From assembly GCF_023100845.1 (NCBI RefSeq), contig NZ_CP095864.1, forward strand, positions 2,108,001-2,172,000: a stretch of 64,000 nt of DNA. The letters run 5' to 3'. This DNA is from Gordonia sp. PP30. Lineage in GTDB: Bacteria > Actinomycetota > Actinomycetes > Mycobacteriales > Mycobacteriaceae. The notes under the pieces are model-generated. The model ran no database searches and was not told where the DNA came from. It worked only from the letters and a program-made list of their open reading frames with translations. Both the position numbers and the translations under genes were made by a program. Below, piece by piece: positions 1 through 8,667 of the stretch (its first letter is position 1; each line of letters begins with the position of its first letter).

Positions 1-300
1 AAGGCGCGGGTGGCCGCCGGATTCCCGTGGGGCACCTTCTCCATCAACGTGCTGGGCAGCCTGCTGCTCGGGCTGGTGACCGGGCTGGTGGTGTTCGGCG
101 GGGAGCCGGCCGGCTGGCGGACGGTGATCGGTGTCGGCTTCTGCGGCGGCTACACGACGTTCAGCACCGCGATGTTCGAGACGGTCGCCCTGGCCAGGGA
201 TGCTCGCCTGCGGGCGGCGTCGGTCAACCTGTTCGGGACCTTCGTCGCGACCGTGGGCGTGGCGGCACTCGGGCTGTGGCTGGGTTCGCTCGCGGGCTGA
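1..300 (+). CDS. crcB: Fluoride ion channel CrcB/FluC, 3' part
   Basis: This is the C-terminal ~99 residues of a small dual-topology membrane protein that exports fluoride. The reading frame is open from base 1, so the true start lies outside the window. The FluC/CrcB signature is clear: GTFSINVLGS in one helix and GFCGGYTTFSTAMFE at the conserved Na+/Phe-box region, followed by a last hydrophobic helix. Fluoride channels of this family are ~120 residues, so about one fifth is missing. The family often occurs as tandem pairs, and a partner could lie just upstream outside the window. Confidence 0.9.
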   Translation, partial: KARVAAGFPWGTFSINVLGSLLLGLVTGLVVFGGEPAGWRTVIGVGFCGGYTTFSTAMFETVALARDARLRAASVNLFGTFVATVGVAALGLWLGSLAG

Positions 301-333
301 GCCCGGCCGCGCCGCCTGCGATAGGCTCCGGTC

Positions 334-1332
334 ATGGGTGAGGTGAATGCGCTCGTGGCGCGGCAGGACGAGTCCGGCAACATCGACCTGGCGGCGGAGG
401 TGGTCGACGAGACCTTCCTCGGCGAGGGCGAGGTGGAGATCGCCGTCGAATACTCCGGCGTCAATTTCAAGGATGCGCTGGCGGTGACGCCGAAGGCCGG
501 TGTGGCGCGGGACTATCCGCTGATCCCCGGCATCGATCTGGCCGGGACGGTGCGCGCGTCGTCGTCTCCGGACTTCGCGGTGGGCGACGTGGTGGTCGCG
601 CACGGGCATGACATCGGCACCGGCCGGCACGGCGGCTACGCGGAGGCGGCGCGACTTCCGGCCGGCCTCGTGGTGAAGCTGAACGGCCTGACCGCGGCCG
701 AGGCGGCGACCATCGGGACCGCCGGGTACACCGCCGCGATGAGCGTGGAACGCCTGGTGGCGCACGGCATCTCGCCCGACGACGGCCCGATCCTGGTGAC
801 CGGTGCCAGCGGTGGCGTCGGCAGTGTCAGCGTCGATCTGCTGGCCGCGGCCGGGTACGAGGTGGTCGCCTCCACCGGTAAGGAGAGCGCGCACGACCTG
901 CTGCGTGAACTCGGAGCGGCCGAGATCATCGGCCGGATCCCGGCGGAGGGCGAGCGCGTCCGGCCGCTCGGCAAGACCCGGTGGGCGGCCGCCGTCGACT
1001 GCGTCGGCGGCACCACGCTCGCGTACGTGCTGTCCGGGCTGCGGTACGAGGGTATCGTGGCCGCGTCCGGGCTGGCCGGCAGCGCCGACCTGCCGACGAC
1101 GGTGCACCCGTTCATCCTGCGCGGGGTGACGCTGGCCGGAATCGACTCGGTGCAGCAGCCGATCGAACGCCGCCGGGCGCTCTGGGCCCGGCTCGGCACC
1201 GACCTGCGGCCGCGGCACCTCGACCTGCTGACAAGCGAGGTCGACGTGTCGGTGCTGCCCGGTTCGATCCGGGAGATCCTGGCCGGTGCGGTGACCGGCC
1301 GCACCCGAGTGCGCGTCGCCGGGGGCTTCTGA
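334..1332 (+). CDS. acuI: Zinc-free medium-chain reductase, AcuI/YhdH type (acrylyl-CoA reductase-like)
   Basis: A 332-residue NADPH-dependent oxidoreductase of the MDR superfamily, YhdH/YhfP/AcuI branch. An N-terminal GroES-like fold carries VNFKDALAVT and PLIPGIDLAGTV (residues ~45-75). A Rossmann domain starts at ILVTGASGGVGSVS (~152-165), and the C-terminal HPFILRGVTLAGIDSV is typical of this branch. No zinc-binding cysteine cluster is seen. Family members reduce acryloyl-CoA to propionyl-CoA or act on quinones and aldehydes. The gene stands alone between crcB and the convergent cinA, so its substrate cannot be read from context. Confidence 0.85.
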   Translation: MGEVNALVARQDESGNIDLAAEVVDETFLGEGEVEIAVEYSGVNFKDALAVTPKAGVARDYPLIPGIDLAGTVRASSSPDFAVGDVVVAHGHDIGTGRHGGYAEAARLPAGLVVKLNGLTAAEAATIGTAGYTAAMSVERLVAHGISPDDGPILVTGASGGVGSVSVDLLAAAGYEVVASTGKESAHDLLRELGAAEIIGRIPAEGERVRPLGKTRWAAAVDCVGGTTLAYVLSGLRYEGIVAASGLAGSADLPTTVHPFILRGVTLAGIDSVQQPIERRRALWARLGTDLRPRHLDLLTSEVDVSVLPGSIREILAGAVTGRTRVRVAGGF

Positions 1333-1355
1333 CGCCTGTTCCGGCGGCTCCGGGC

Positions 1356-2627
1356 TCAGCCGAGTGCGCGGCGCACCAGGTGCAGCGCGTAGACGGTGGC
1401 GAGGGTGCGGACCATCGCGCGACCGCCGTGGAAGTGGCGGGTCGCCGTCGTCGTCGGGCGGCCGTCGATCGCCAGGCCGAAGCAGACGGTGCCGACCGGC
1501 TTGCCGGGAGCCGCGCCGCCCGGTCCGGCGATCCCGCTGGTGGAGATCGCGATCCCGGCACCGGTCACCCGGCGGGCGCCCTCCGCCATCGCGGCGGCGA
1601 CCGGCTCGCTGACCGCGCCGAACTCGTCGATCAGCGCCGTCGGCACGCCGAGGACGCCGCTCTTGACCTCGTTGGCGTACGACACGACGCCGCCGAGCAT
1701 GTACGACGACGATCCGGCGCGATCGGTGAGCCGCGCCGCGACCATCCCACCCGTGCACGACTCGGCGGTCGCGATGGTCCAGCCGTCGAGCAGCCCGGCG
1801 AGCACGTCGTCGAGCGAGGCGCCGTCGGGGGAGTAGATCTCCTGCGGATGCGCTTGGCGCAGTAAGGCTTTCAGTGCGTCGTAGCGGTCGGCGTCGGCGC
1901 GGCCGAAACGGCTGTCGATCTCCAGTTCGCCGTCGCGCATGCAGGTGGTGACCTCGAGGGCGGACAGCCCGGGGAGTTCGGTCTCCGCACGGCGCAGGGT
2001 CTGCGCGAGGTCGGGTTCGGAGAGGCCGTAGGCGCGGATGCTCTGGTGCACCACGTCGATCCGGCGGGCGAGCACCCCGGCGACCGGGGCGGTGGCGAGC
2101 GCGTCCGGCCACATGGCCCGCAGCTCGCGCGGCGGCCCGGGCAGGATGAGGACCGGCGGCAGATCGCCGGTCGCCGGAATCGCGATCCCCGGTGCGGTAC
2201 CGGTCGGGGCGATCGGCGTGGCGCCGTCGGGGACCTGGGCCTGTTTGATCACGGCGGCGATCAGCGACGACGGGAGTTCCTCGTCGTCGGGCACCCGGCG
2301 CCAGCGCCGGATGATCCCGGCGATCGCGCGCTCCAGGTCGTCGTCGACGTGCAGCGGGCGACCGCAGAACTCGGCGACGGTGGCCACCGTGAGGTCGTCG
2401 GCGGTGGGTCCGAGCCCGCCGGTCGTGATGATCAGGTCGACGCCCTGCCCGGCGAGGAAGGCCAGCTGGGCGGTCATGTCGTGCGGCCGGTCGCCGCAGA
2501 CACCGAGGTGGGCGACGTCGACGCCCAGGTCGAGCAGGCGCGCGGCGACCCACGGTCCGTTCCGGTCGGTGATCTGGCCGCTGAGGACCTCGGTACCGGT
2601 GACGATGATTCCCGCGCGTGCACTCAC
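1356..2627 (-). CDS. cinA: CinA family protein: MoCF-like domain plus NMN amidohydrolase (PncC) domain
   Basis: A 423-residue two-domain CinA protein. The N-terminal MoeA/MogA-like domain starts at GIIVTGTEVLSG and contains TTGGLGPTADD; in relatives it acts as an ADP-ribose pyrophosphatase. The C-terminal domain contains ATAESCTGGMVAARLTD and STSGIAGPGG, the signature of NMN deamidase, which recycles nicotinamide mononucleotide in the NAD pyridine cycle. I chose the GTG at 2627 because homology begins right after it (VSARAGIIVTG); the upstream extension to 2789 is low-complexity and runs antisense into the next gene's start. Confidence 0.9.
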   Translation of the reverse strand: MSARAGIIVTGTEVLSGQITDRNGPWVAARLLDLGVDVAHLGVCGDRPHDMTAQLAFLAGQGVDLIITTGGLGPTADDLTVATVAEFCGRPLHVDDDLERAIAGIIRRWRRVPDDEELPSSLIAAVIKQAQVPDGATPIAPTGTAPGIAIPATGDLPPVLILPGPPRELRAMWPDALATAPVAGVLARRIDVVHQSIRAYGLSEPDLAQTLRRAETELPGLSALEVTTCMRDGELEIDSRFGRADADRYDALKALLRQAHPQEIYSPDGASLDDVLAGLLDGWTIATAESCTGGMVAARLTDRAGSSSYMLGGVVSYANEVKSGVLGVPTALIDEFGAVSEPVAAAMAEGARRVTGAGIAISTSGIAGPGGAAPGKPVGTVCFGLAIDGRPTTTATRHFHGGRAMVRTLATVYALHLVRRALG

Positions 2628-2733
2628 CCGCCCGAGTCTATGTACTCCCCGCGGCCGCGGCGTGCAAGTACGTTGTCCACAGCTGTGGACAACGTGGTGG
2701 CGGGTTCGTCGCGGCCGGATTAGCGTCCTGCGC

Positions 2734-3444
2734 ATGACACACAACGGGGGAGATACAGAGCGCTGGGCACCGAGGGAGACCGAGCGCATCCGGGACGAGC
2801 TGGCCGGCGGCTACCGCCGCATCCAGCAGGTGATGCCGCAGGTGCGGGGGCCGGGCGCCGGGCAGGTGGACGCGATGCTCGCCGCCGTGCGGGCAGCGGT
2901 CGTCGGCGCCGCGCCGACCTGGCTGTCCGGCGACGTCACGGTCGCGATCCGGGCCGGCGCGCCGCGGCCGGCGGCCCCGGGCGATCTCGCGGCGCTGGGG
3001 CCGCGGGGACTGCTGATCTTCGGCGCGCCCCTCGGGGAGACGACGCTCGGTCGCGCCGGTCCGCTCGGCTGCGCGCCGGTCAACGGTCTCGCCTGGTGGA
3101 CGGCCGCGATCGACGGCGACGGGATCCACGCGAACGACGTCGAGCCGGACCTGCTGATCGTGCACGTGCTGTCGGAGTACCTGTGCGCCGACTCGCCGTG
3201 GAGTCCGGCGGTCTGGTCGGAATCGACCGTCACCGACATCGGGATGTTCCCGCTGCCGCTGGGCGGCGAGTTCTGCGCGCCGTCACCCGAGGTGGACGAC
3301 CTCGCGCCGGTGATCGAGCTGTTGCTCGGGATCGGCCGCGGCGTGGCCGACGGGCGGCTGGCCTTCGAGGGCGGCCGCCCGTGGTGCGATCCGGGCGACT
3401 CGTCACCGCGGATCATCGACACCGTGATCTCGGATCCGTTCTGA
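2734..3444 (+). CDS. Hypothetical protein, 236 aa
   Basis: I do not recognise this family. The ATG at 2734 starts a soluble acidic protein without signal peptide or membrane segments. Visible stretches are a short helical N-terminus (ETERIRDELAGGYRRIQQVMPQ), a central Gly/Leu-rich region and a conserved-looking DIGMFPLPLGGEFCAPSP segment (~171-188). Codon use matches the backbone. It is transcribed away from cinA, with the short intergenic region 2628-2733 holding both promoters. The candidate toxin gene at 3466 follows 21 bp after its stop, so the two may be cotranscribed. Confidence 0.7.
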   Translation: MTHNGGDTERWAPRETERIRDELAGGYRRIQQVMPQVRGPGAGQVDAMLAAVRAAVVGAAPTWLSGDVTVAIRAGAPRPAAPGDLAALGPRGLLIFGAPLGETTLGRAGPLGCAPVNGLAWWTAAIDGDGIHANDVEPDLLIVHVLSEYLCADSPWSPAVWSESTVTDIGMFPLPLGGEFCAPSPEVDDLAPVIELLLGIGRGVADGRLAFEGGRPWCDPGDSSPRIIDTVISDPF

Positions 3445-3465
3445 CGGCGGCGGCAGCGGTGATAC

Positions 3466-4029
3466 ATGTACGGGACCCCGGCGTGGGCGATGGATCAGGA
3501 ATGGGTGTTGCCGGTCGACCTGCTGGTGATCGCCCAGCGCGGCGGCATGCGGGCCGATCCGGCGCGAATCCTTGCTTCCGAGCAGTTGATCGCGCGGAAC
3601 GCTATCGCACCGGACACCGCCGACGAACGGTGGCGACACTTCGAGGCGCACGAGATGGAGATTGCGCGCTGGCTGCGGACACGGGGCATCGACGTGCTGT
3701 CCGTACGTGAGTTCAAGAGGCGACGCGCGCCGGACGCAGTGGTTCTGCCGACTTTGGTTCCGGTGGAGTTCAAGACGCTGCATCCCGGTGTGGGGCGCGG
3801 GGTCGCGCGATTCAATCACAAGACGTTCATTAACCGGGTCGACGACCTCTCGGAGAAGTGCCGGCGAGGGCTTGTCGATACGCGACAAACCGACGCGACC
3901 GCGGACCAAGTGGTGCGCGCGATCGCTGAGTCCGTCTCGGCTTTCGGGGCCCGGATGTGCGAATTCGCGGCGATCGTAGGTGATTCCAGTGGTGGGGACA
4001 TCGCGGTAGGCTGGCGCTGTGGGGTATAG
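3466..4029 (+). CDS. Putative PD-(D/E)XK nuclease toxin (CdiA-CT-like), orphan
   Basis: A 187-residue protein; an internal ATG at 3490 (MDQEWVLPVDLL) is an alternative start. The core reads RRAPDAVVLPTLVPVEFKTL (~84-103): a Pro-Asp followed ~12 residues later by Glu-x-Lys, as in PD-(D/E)XK nucleases. The preceding helix FEAHEMEIARWLRTRGIDVLSV and the EFKTL strand resemble C-terminal tRNase domains of contact-dependent inhibition proteins. There is no export domain or signal peptide, so it is either a stand-alone toxin or a displaced toxin tip. The next frame overlaps its end by 11 bp, the usual arrangement of toxin and neutralising partner. The activity is inferred from the motif only. Confidence 0.55.
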   Translation: MYGTPAWAMDQEWVLPVDLLVIAQRGGMRADPARILASEQLIARNAIAPDTADERWRHFEAHEMEIARWLRTRGIDVLSVREFKRRRAPDAVVLPTLVPVEFKTLHPGVGRGVARFNHKTFINRVDDLSEKCRRGLVDTRQTDATADQVVRAIAESVSAFGARMCEFAAIVGDSSGGDIAVGWRCGV

Positions 4030-4351
4030 CGAAGTTTCCTATCACGTCGGCAAAGGAGTGACCGCCGACGAGGTGAACGCTGCGATCGGACAGTTCGGCG
4101 ATGATCCGGACGATCTCACGTGGGCGGACGCACGACGATCCGGCTGGCCGGCGCCGCTTGGCGAGGAGTACCCGGTCAAGGTGACGGCCAACGGGCCGAA
4201 CGCTCACGGATACCTCGACCGGATCGCGCAGATGTTGCGCGACCGCTTCGCGGTCGATGTTCTGCCGATCGAAGAACTCGACGACGAATTGGTCGTGCGG
4301 TCGGGCTTCGGTGGCGCGGGTGCAGGGGCCGCAGCACCCCACGCGAGCTGA
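4019..4351 (+). CDS. Small acidic protein, candidate immunity/antitoxin partner
   Basis: A 110-residue acidic protein starting at a GTG at 4019, overlapping the upstream nuclease-like gene by 11 bp, which suggests translational coupling. The N-terminus (GYSEVSYHVGKGVTADEVNAAIGQ) and the middle (EEYPVKVTANGPNAHGYLDRIAQMLRDRF) look like a compact alpha/beta protein without membrane segments. I know no family for it. Size, acidity and coupling fit an immunity protein for the PD-(D/E)XK candidate, but that rests on context only. The last ~15 residues are Gly/Ala-rich and probably disordered. Confidence 0.5.
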   Translation: MGYSEVSYHVGKGVTADEVNAAIGQFGDDPDDLTWADARRSGWPAPLGEEYPVKVTANGPNAHGYLDRIAQMLRDRFAVDVLPIEELDDELVVRSGFGGAGAGAAAPHAS

Positions 4352-4456
4352 CTCGCCGGCCCTGAGCGCCGGCCCGCGATTCGATTCGGCGTCGCCTCGC
4401 CATGGGCTGATTCGTACCGGGCGTCGGTCGGCTATCCGCTTCAGCCCCTTGGTGGA

Positions 4457-4473
4457 ATACCACGCGGGGGTAT
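4457..4473. promoter_or_regulatory. Second CsoR-type operator-like palindrome
   Basis: The arms ATACC (4457-4461) and GGTAT (4469-4473) flank a GC-rich centre. This is the same kind of A/T-flanked C/G-tract dyad as the operator 30 bp downstream, so it may be a second CsoR site or part of a composite operator for the copper operon. Confidence 0.4.
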
Positions 4474-4486
4474 ACCGTTGACTCTT

Positions 4487-4505
4487 GTATACCCCCTATG
4501 GGTAC
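4487..4505. promoter_or_regulatory. CsoR operator of the copper operon
   Basis: The 19-bp sequence GTATACCCCCTATGGGTAC is a near-perfect dyad of the well-known CsoR operator type (TATACCC...GGGTA). It lies 16 bp before the copZ start and just after a possible -35 hexamer TTGACT (4478-4483). A bound repressor would cover the promoter. The cognate regulator is the csoR gene at the end of this operon (7884-8204). Confidence 0.8.
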
Positions 4506-4520
4506 GACGAGAGGACGATC

Positions 4521-4727
4521 ATGAGCACCAGCGAGTACACCGTCGCCGGAATGACCTGCGGTCACTGCGAGGCCTCGGTCCGCGAAGAGGTCGGCGAGGT
4601 GCCGGGCGTGCAGGGGATCGACGTGAGCGCGTCGACCGGCAAGCTGGTCGTGACCGGCGACGTCGACGACGCCGCCGTGCTGGCCGCCGTCCAGGAGGCC
4701 GGGTACTCGGCGGTGCGTGACCGATGA
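4521..4727 (+). CDS. copZ: Copper chaperone CopZ-like (single HMA domain)
   Basis: A 68-residue cytoplasmic metallochaperone made of one heavy-metal-associated domain: GMTCGHCEASVREEV carries the CxxC that binds Cu(I), followed by the beta-alpha-beta fold ending in AGYSAVRD. It would hand Cu(I) to CopA encoded downstream. The ATG at 4521 is preceded by GAGG at the right distance; an upstream in-frame ATG at 4485 lies inside the operator and is unlikely. Its TGA overlaps the next ATG (ATGA), so translation is coupled. Confidence 0.88.
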   Translation: MSTSEYTVAGMTCGHCEASVREEVGEVPGVQGIDVSASTGKLVVTGDVDDAAVLAAVQEAGYSAVRDR

Positions 4728-5620
4728 ACGCGCCGACCCGGCTCGCGCTCTTCGGGGCCGCGCTGCTGGTCGCGTTCGGTGTGGCCTTCGGCATCGCGCG
4801 CGTCGCGGTGCCCGACAGCGTCGTGCGGGCGTGGACCGATTCGAGCCGGTCACCCGGAACGCATGACGACCACGACGACCACGGCGCGCCGCCTGCCACG
4901 GCGCCCGTCGCGGGCACCTCGCTCAGTGCCGACGGCTACATACTCGGGCCGGTGTCGGCGCCGGGCCACGTGGGGGAGCCGGGCACCTTGAGCTTCCGGA
5001 TCGACGACCCCCGCGGTACGCCGCTGACGTCGTACGCCACCGAGCACGAGCAGGACCTGCATCTGATCGTCGTGCGCAGCGACGGCGCGCGGTTCCGCCA
5101 CGTACATCCGTCGCTCGACGCGGCCACCGGCGTGTGGAGTCTCCCGTGGACCTGGGATGCGGCCGGCACCTATCGGGTGTTCGCCGACTTCGTCCCGGGC
5201 GGGCACGACACGTCGCCGCTGACCTTGAGCCGCACGGTGACCGTCGCCGGCGAGGTCACCCCGTGGCGCGGTGAGCCGAGCCGGATCGCCCAGGTCGACG
5301 GCCTGACGGTGACCCTGACCGGCGATCTGCCGGTCGGCCACCAGGGCACCCTCACCGCGACCGTCACCCGTGACGGCACACCGGTCACCACGCTGCAGCC
5401 GTACCTCGGCGCCTTCGGGCACCTGGTGGCGCTGCGCGAGGGCGACCTCGCCTACCTGCACGTGCACCCGCACGGCGACACCCCGGGACCGGGAGCGACC
5501 GGTGGACCCGAGATCGCGTTCAGCGCCTCGGCGCCGACCGCGGGCCGGTACCTGCTGTACCTGGACTTCCAGCTCGACGGCGCGGTCCACACGGCGGCCT
5601 TCGTGGTCGACGCGGCGTGA
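4724..5620 (+). CDS. Secreted or membrane-anchored His-rich protein of the copper operon
   Basis: A 298-residue protein with an N-terminal hydrophobic segment ([19 protein letters not shown]), then a His/Asp cluster HDDHDDHG (~46-53). The rest is beta-rich and contains [26 protein letters not shown] and YLHVHPHGD, which together offer many potential metal ligands outside the membrane. The duplicated HLxVxxxxxxxxHVHP pattern suggests two related beta-sandwich repeats. Its place between copZ and copA implies a role in periplasmic or envelope copper binding; the biochemical function is unknown to me. Confidence 0.7.
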   Translation: MNAPTRLALFGAALLVAFGVAFGIARVAVPDSVVRAWTDSSRSPGTHDDHDDHGAPPATAPVAGTSLSADGYILGPVSAPGHVGEPGTLSFRIDDPRGTPLTSYATEHEQDLHLIVVRSDGARFRHVHPSLDAATGVWSLPWTWDAAGTYRVFADFVPGGHDTSPLTLSRTVTVAGEVTPWRGEPSRIAQVDGLTVTLTGDLPVGHQGTLTATVTRDGTPVTTLQPYLGAFGHLVALREGDLAYLHVHPHGDTPGPGATGGPEIAFSASAPTAGRYLLYLDFQLDGAVHTAAFVVDAA

Positions 5621-5643
5621 CGACACGCGAGGAGGAGAACACC

Positions 5644-7887
5644 ATGACGACGCTCGAACTCGACATCGACGGCATGACCTGCGCGTCGTGCGCGAACCGG
5701 ATCGAACGCAAGCTCAACAAGCTCGACGGCATCAGCGCCACGGTCAACTACGCCACCGAGAAGGCGGCGGTGGAGATGCCCGACGGCTACGACCCTGACC
5801 GGCTGATCAGCGAGGTTCGCAGCGCCGGCTATTCGGCGACACTGCCGGCACCGAAGACGACGGCCCCGGAGGACTCCGGCGAGGCGATGCCCGCGGACGC
5901 CGAACTGGCCTCCCTGCGCCGGCGGGTGATCGTCTCGACCGTGCTCACCGTGCCGGTGATCGCCATGGCGATGATCCCCGCGCTGCAATTCGAGTACTGG
6001 CAGTGGCTGTCGCTGACGCTCGCCGCCCCGGTGGTGGTCTGGGGAGCCTGGCCGTTCCACCGGGCCACGTGGATCAATCTGCGGCACGGCGCGGCGACCA
6101 TGGACACGCTCATCACGATGGGCACCGGCGCGGCCTTCCTCTGGTCGCTGTACGCGCTGTTCTTCGGTACCGCGGGCACCCCCGGGATGACGCACCCGTT
6201 CGAGTTCACCGTCGCGCCGTCGGACGGCGCCGGAAACATCTATCTGGAAGCCGCGGCGGGCGTCACGACGTTCCTGCTGCTCGGACGCTATTTCGAGAAG
6301 AAGTCCAAGCGGCGGGCCGGGGCGGCGCTACGGGCATTGCTGGAACTCGGCGCGAAAGACGTCGCGGTGCTGCGCGACGGCGCCGAGGTGCGGATCCCGA
6401 TCGATGAGCTGCGCGCCGGCGACGAGTTCGTGGTCCGGCCGGGGGAGAAGATCGCCACCGACGGCGAGGTGGCCGACGGCCGGTCGGCGATCGATCAGTC
6501 GATGCTGACCGGCGAATCGGTCCCGGTCGAGGTGGGCCCCGGCGACCCGGTCACCGGGGCGACGGTCAATCAGAGCGGGCGCCTGGTGGTGCGCGCGACC
6601 CGCGTCGGCGCCGACACCCAGCTCGCGCAGATGGCGAAGATGGTCGAGGACGCGCAGACCGGGAAGGCCGACGTCCAGCGCCTGGCCGACCGGATCTCCG
6701 GGGTCTTCGTGCCGATCGTGATCGCTCTCGCGGTGATCACCCTGGGCGCCTGGCTCGGTGCCGGGTTCCCGGCCGCCGCCGCGTTCACCGCGGCCGTCTC
6801 CGTGCTGGTGATCGCCTGCCCGTGCGCGCTCGGACTGGCGACGCCGACGGCGCTGCTGGTCGGGACCGGCCGGGGCGCCCAGCTGGGAATCCTGATCAAG
6901 GGTCCCGAGGTGCTCGAATCGACCCACCGCATCGACACCGTCGTGCTCGACAAGACCGGCACCGTGACGACCGGCGCGATGACCCTGGTCGACGCCGTCG
7001 CCGAGCCTGGCGTGAACCGCGATGACCTGCTGCGGATCGCCGGGGCGCTGGAGGGCGCGTCCGAGCATCCGATCGCGCAGGCGATCGCGGCGGGCGCGGC
7101 CGGGAAGACCGGTGCGCTGCCCGCCGTGGCGGACTTCGCCAATGTGGAGGGCCTGGGTGTGCGCGGCATCGTCGACGGGCACGACGTGGTGGTCGGCCGG
7201 GAGCGGCTGCTGGCCGAGCGGGGCCTGTCGCTGAGTCCGGCGATCGCCGCGGCCAAGGCGGAGTTCGAGGCCCAGGGCAAGACGGTGGTCGCCGCCGGGT
7301 GGGACGGACGGCCGGGCGGCATCCTGGTGGTCGCCGACACCGTGAAGCCGACGAGCGCCGAGGCGATCGCCGGACTGCGCGGGCTCGGACTGGAACCGAT
7401 CCTGCTGACCGGCGACAACGAAGCCGTCGCCCGGCAGATCGCCGCCGAGGTCGGCATCGAGCGGGTGATCGCCGAGGTGCTGCCCCGCGACAAGGTGGAC
7501 GTGATCGCGGGCCTGCAGGCCGACGGCAAAGTGGTCGCGATGGTCGGCGACGGTGTGAACGACGCCCCCGCGCTGGCCCAGGCCGACCTCGGTCTCGCGA
7601 TGGGCACCGGAACCGATGTGGCGATCGAGGCGTCGGACATCACTCTGGTGCGCGGTGACCTGCGTGGCGCGGTCGACGCGATCAGGCTGTCGCGCCGGAC
7701 GCTGCGGACCATCAAGGGCAATCTGTTCTGGGCGTTCGCGTACAACGTCGCCGCGATCCCGATCGCCGCGTTCGGCATGCTCAACCCGATGCTGGCCGGT
7801 GCCGCGATGGCGTTCTCCAGCGTGTTCGTGGTCGGTAACAGTTTGCGGCTGCGCGGCTTCCGCGGCGTGGAAGAATCGGCGTCATGA
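5644..7887 (+). CDS. copA: Copper-exporting P1B-type ATPase CopA
   Basis: A 747-residue ATP-driven Cu(I) exporter. One N-terminal HMA domain ([11 protein letters not shown]) is followed by membrane helices, the A-domain TGES motif ([10 protein letters not shown]), the membrane CPC motif in [15 protein letters not shown] (~392-394), the phosphorylated Asp in DKTGTVT (D437), the SEHPIA histidine and the [10 protein letters not shown] hinge. CPC defines the P1B-1 Cu(I) group. I chose the ATG at 5644, preceded by GAGGAG, rather than 5617. The stop overlaps csoR by ATGA. It acts with CopZ (cytosolic delivery) and the preceding His-rich protein (outside). Confidence 0.95.
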   Translation: MTTLELDIDGMTCASCANRIERKLNKLDGISATVNYATEKAAVEMPDGYDPDRLISEVRSAGYSATLPAPKTTAPEDSGEAMPADAELASLRRRVIVSTVLTVPVIAMAMIPALQFEYWQWLSLTLAAPVVVWGAWPFHRATWINLRHGAATMDTLITMGTGAAFLWSLYALFFGTAGTPGMTHPFEFTVAPSDGAGNIYLEAAAGVTTFLLLGRYFEKKSKRRAGAALRALLELGAKDVAVLRDGAEVRIPIDELRAGDEFVVRPGEKIATDGEVADGRSAIDQSMLTGESVPVEVGPGDPVTGATVNQSGRLVVRATRVGADTQLAQMAKMVEDAQTGKADVQRLADRISGVFVPIVIALAVITLGAWLGAGFPAAAAFTAAVSVLVIACPCALGLATPTALLVGTGRGAQLGILIKGPEVLESTHRIDTVVLDKTGTVTTGAMTLVDAVAEPGVNRDDLLRIAGALEGASEHPIAQAIAAGAAGKTGALPAVADFANVEGLGVRGIVDGHDVVVGRERLLAERGLSLSPAIAAAKAEFEAQGKTVVAAGWDGRPGGILVVADTVKPTSAEAIAGLRGLGLEPILLTGDNEAVARQIAAEVGIERVIAEVLPRDKVDVIAGLQADGKVVAMVGDGVNDAPALAQADLGLAMGTGTDVAIEASDITLVRGDLRGAVDAIRLSRRTLRTIKGNLFWAFAYNVAAIPIAAFGMLNPMLAGAAMAFSSVFVVGNSLRLRGFRGVEESAS

Positions 7888-8204
7888 CCGACGCCGCCGA
7901 GCAGAGCGCCCACCCGGAGAGCCATCACGGCTACATCTCCGAAAAGGCCGCGTACATCAACCGGATGAAGCGCATCGAGGGTCAGGCCCGCGGCATCACC
8001 CGGATGATCGAGGAAGAGCAGTACTGCATCGACATCCTCACCCAGATCAGCGCGGTGACCCGGGCCCTGCAGGGGGTGGCCACCGGCCTGCTGTCCGATC
8101 ACCTCGGCCACTGCGTGCTGGACGCCGCCAAGCTCGGCGACGCGGCCGCCCAGGAGAAGCTGAAAGAGGCCAACGAGGCGATCGCCCGGCTCGTCCGGTC
8201 CTGA
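7884..8204 (+). CDS. csoR: Copper-sensing repressor CsoR
   Basis: A 106-residue all-helical DUF156 repressor. It has the Cu(I) ligand set of CsoR: Cys in EQYCIDIL and His-x3-Cys in [10 protein letters not shown], plus the DNA-binding Arg/Lys-rich first helix [20 protein letters not shown]. Copper binding releases CsoR from its operator. It is the last gene of copZ-x-copA-csoR and overlaps copA by ATGA, so the repressor is made from the operon it controls through the palindromes at 4457-4505. Confidence 0.92.
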   Translation: MTDAAEQSAHPESHHGYISEKAAYINRMKRIEGQARGITRMIEEEQYCIDILTQISAVTRALQGVATGLLSDHLGHCVLDAAKLGDAAAQEKLKEANEAIARLVRS

Positions 8205-8215
8205 ACCGGACGAGC
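8189..8215. terminator. Hairpin at the end of the copper operon
   Basis: Perfect 11-bp arms (GCTCGTCCGGT at 8189-8199 and its complement at 8205-8215) with a 5-nt loop span the csoR stop codon. No T-tract follows, but GC-rich hairpins without one are common terminators in actinobacteria. It may also separate the convergent gene at 8236. Confidence 0.5.
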
Positions 8216-8235
8216 CGCGGCTCCCGGGTGGCGGA

Positions 8236-8580
8236 TCAGTCGTTGTCGGCGGCCTTCTCGAAGAATTTGAGTGCCTGGAGGCCGTGGGTGAGTCCGCCAC
8301 CGGCGCGCAGCGCCGTCGCGATCATGACGGTCTCGGCGACCTCCTTCTCGGTGGCTCCGGCCTGCTGCGCGGCCTTGCTGTGCGCCTCGATGCAGTACGG
8401 GCACTGGGTGGTCAGCGCGACCGCGATCGCGATGAGCTCGCGGTACTTCGGTGGAATGGCGTTGTCCTTGCCGCGCAGGGCCGCCTCATCGAAGGCGAGG
8501 AAGCTGGCGAAGGACTCGGGGCTGTGGGCCCCGAGCTTCTTGATATGCGACCAGTCCTCGGGGTTGTGGTAGTGGGACAT
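8236..8580 (-). CDS. Carboxymuconolactone decarboxylase / AhpD-like protein
   Basis: A 114-residue CMD-fold protein. The AhpD-type thiol motif is CPYCIEAHSKAA (CxxC with a following His), and the flanking helices (PPKYRELIAIAVALTTQ, EVAETVMIATALRAGGGLTHG) match the family. Such proteins act as peroxide-related disulfide reductases or remain uncharacterised; the CxxC-x3-H motif favours a redox role. It is convergent with csoR and has its own promoter region upstream of 8580. Confidence 0.85.
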   Translation of the reverse strand: MSHYHNPEDWSHIKKLGAHSPESFASFLAFDEAALRGKDNAIPPKYRELIAIAVALTTQCPYCIEAHSKAAQQAGATEKEVAETVMIATALRAGGGLTHGLQALKFFEKAADND

Positions 8581-8667
8581 GACTTCCTTCCGCGGGTAGA
8601 CGACGGTCCGATCATCGTCCGGCGCCGGGCGCGGTGCGGCGGACGTGTCCGCGGAGAATGTCCAGAT

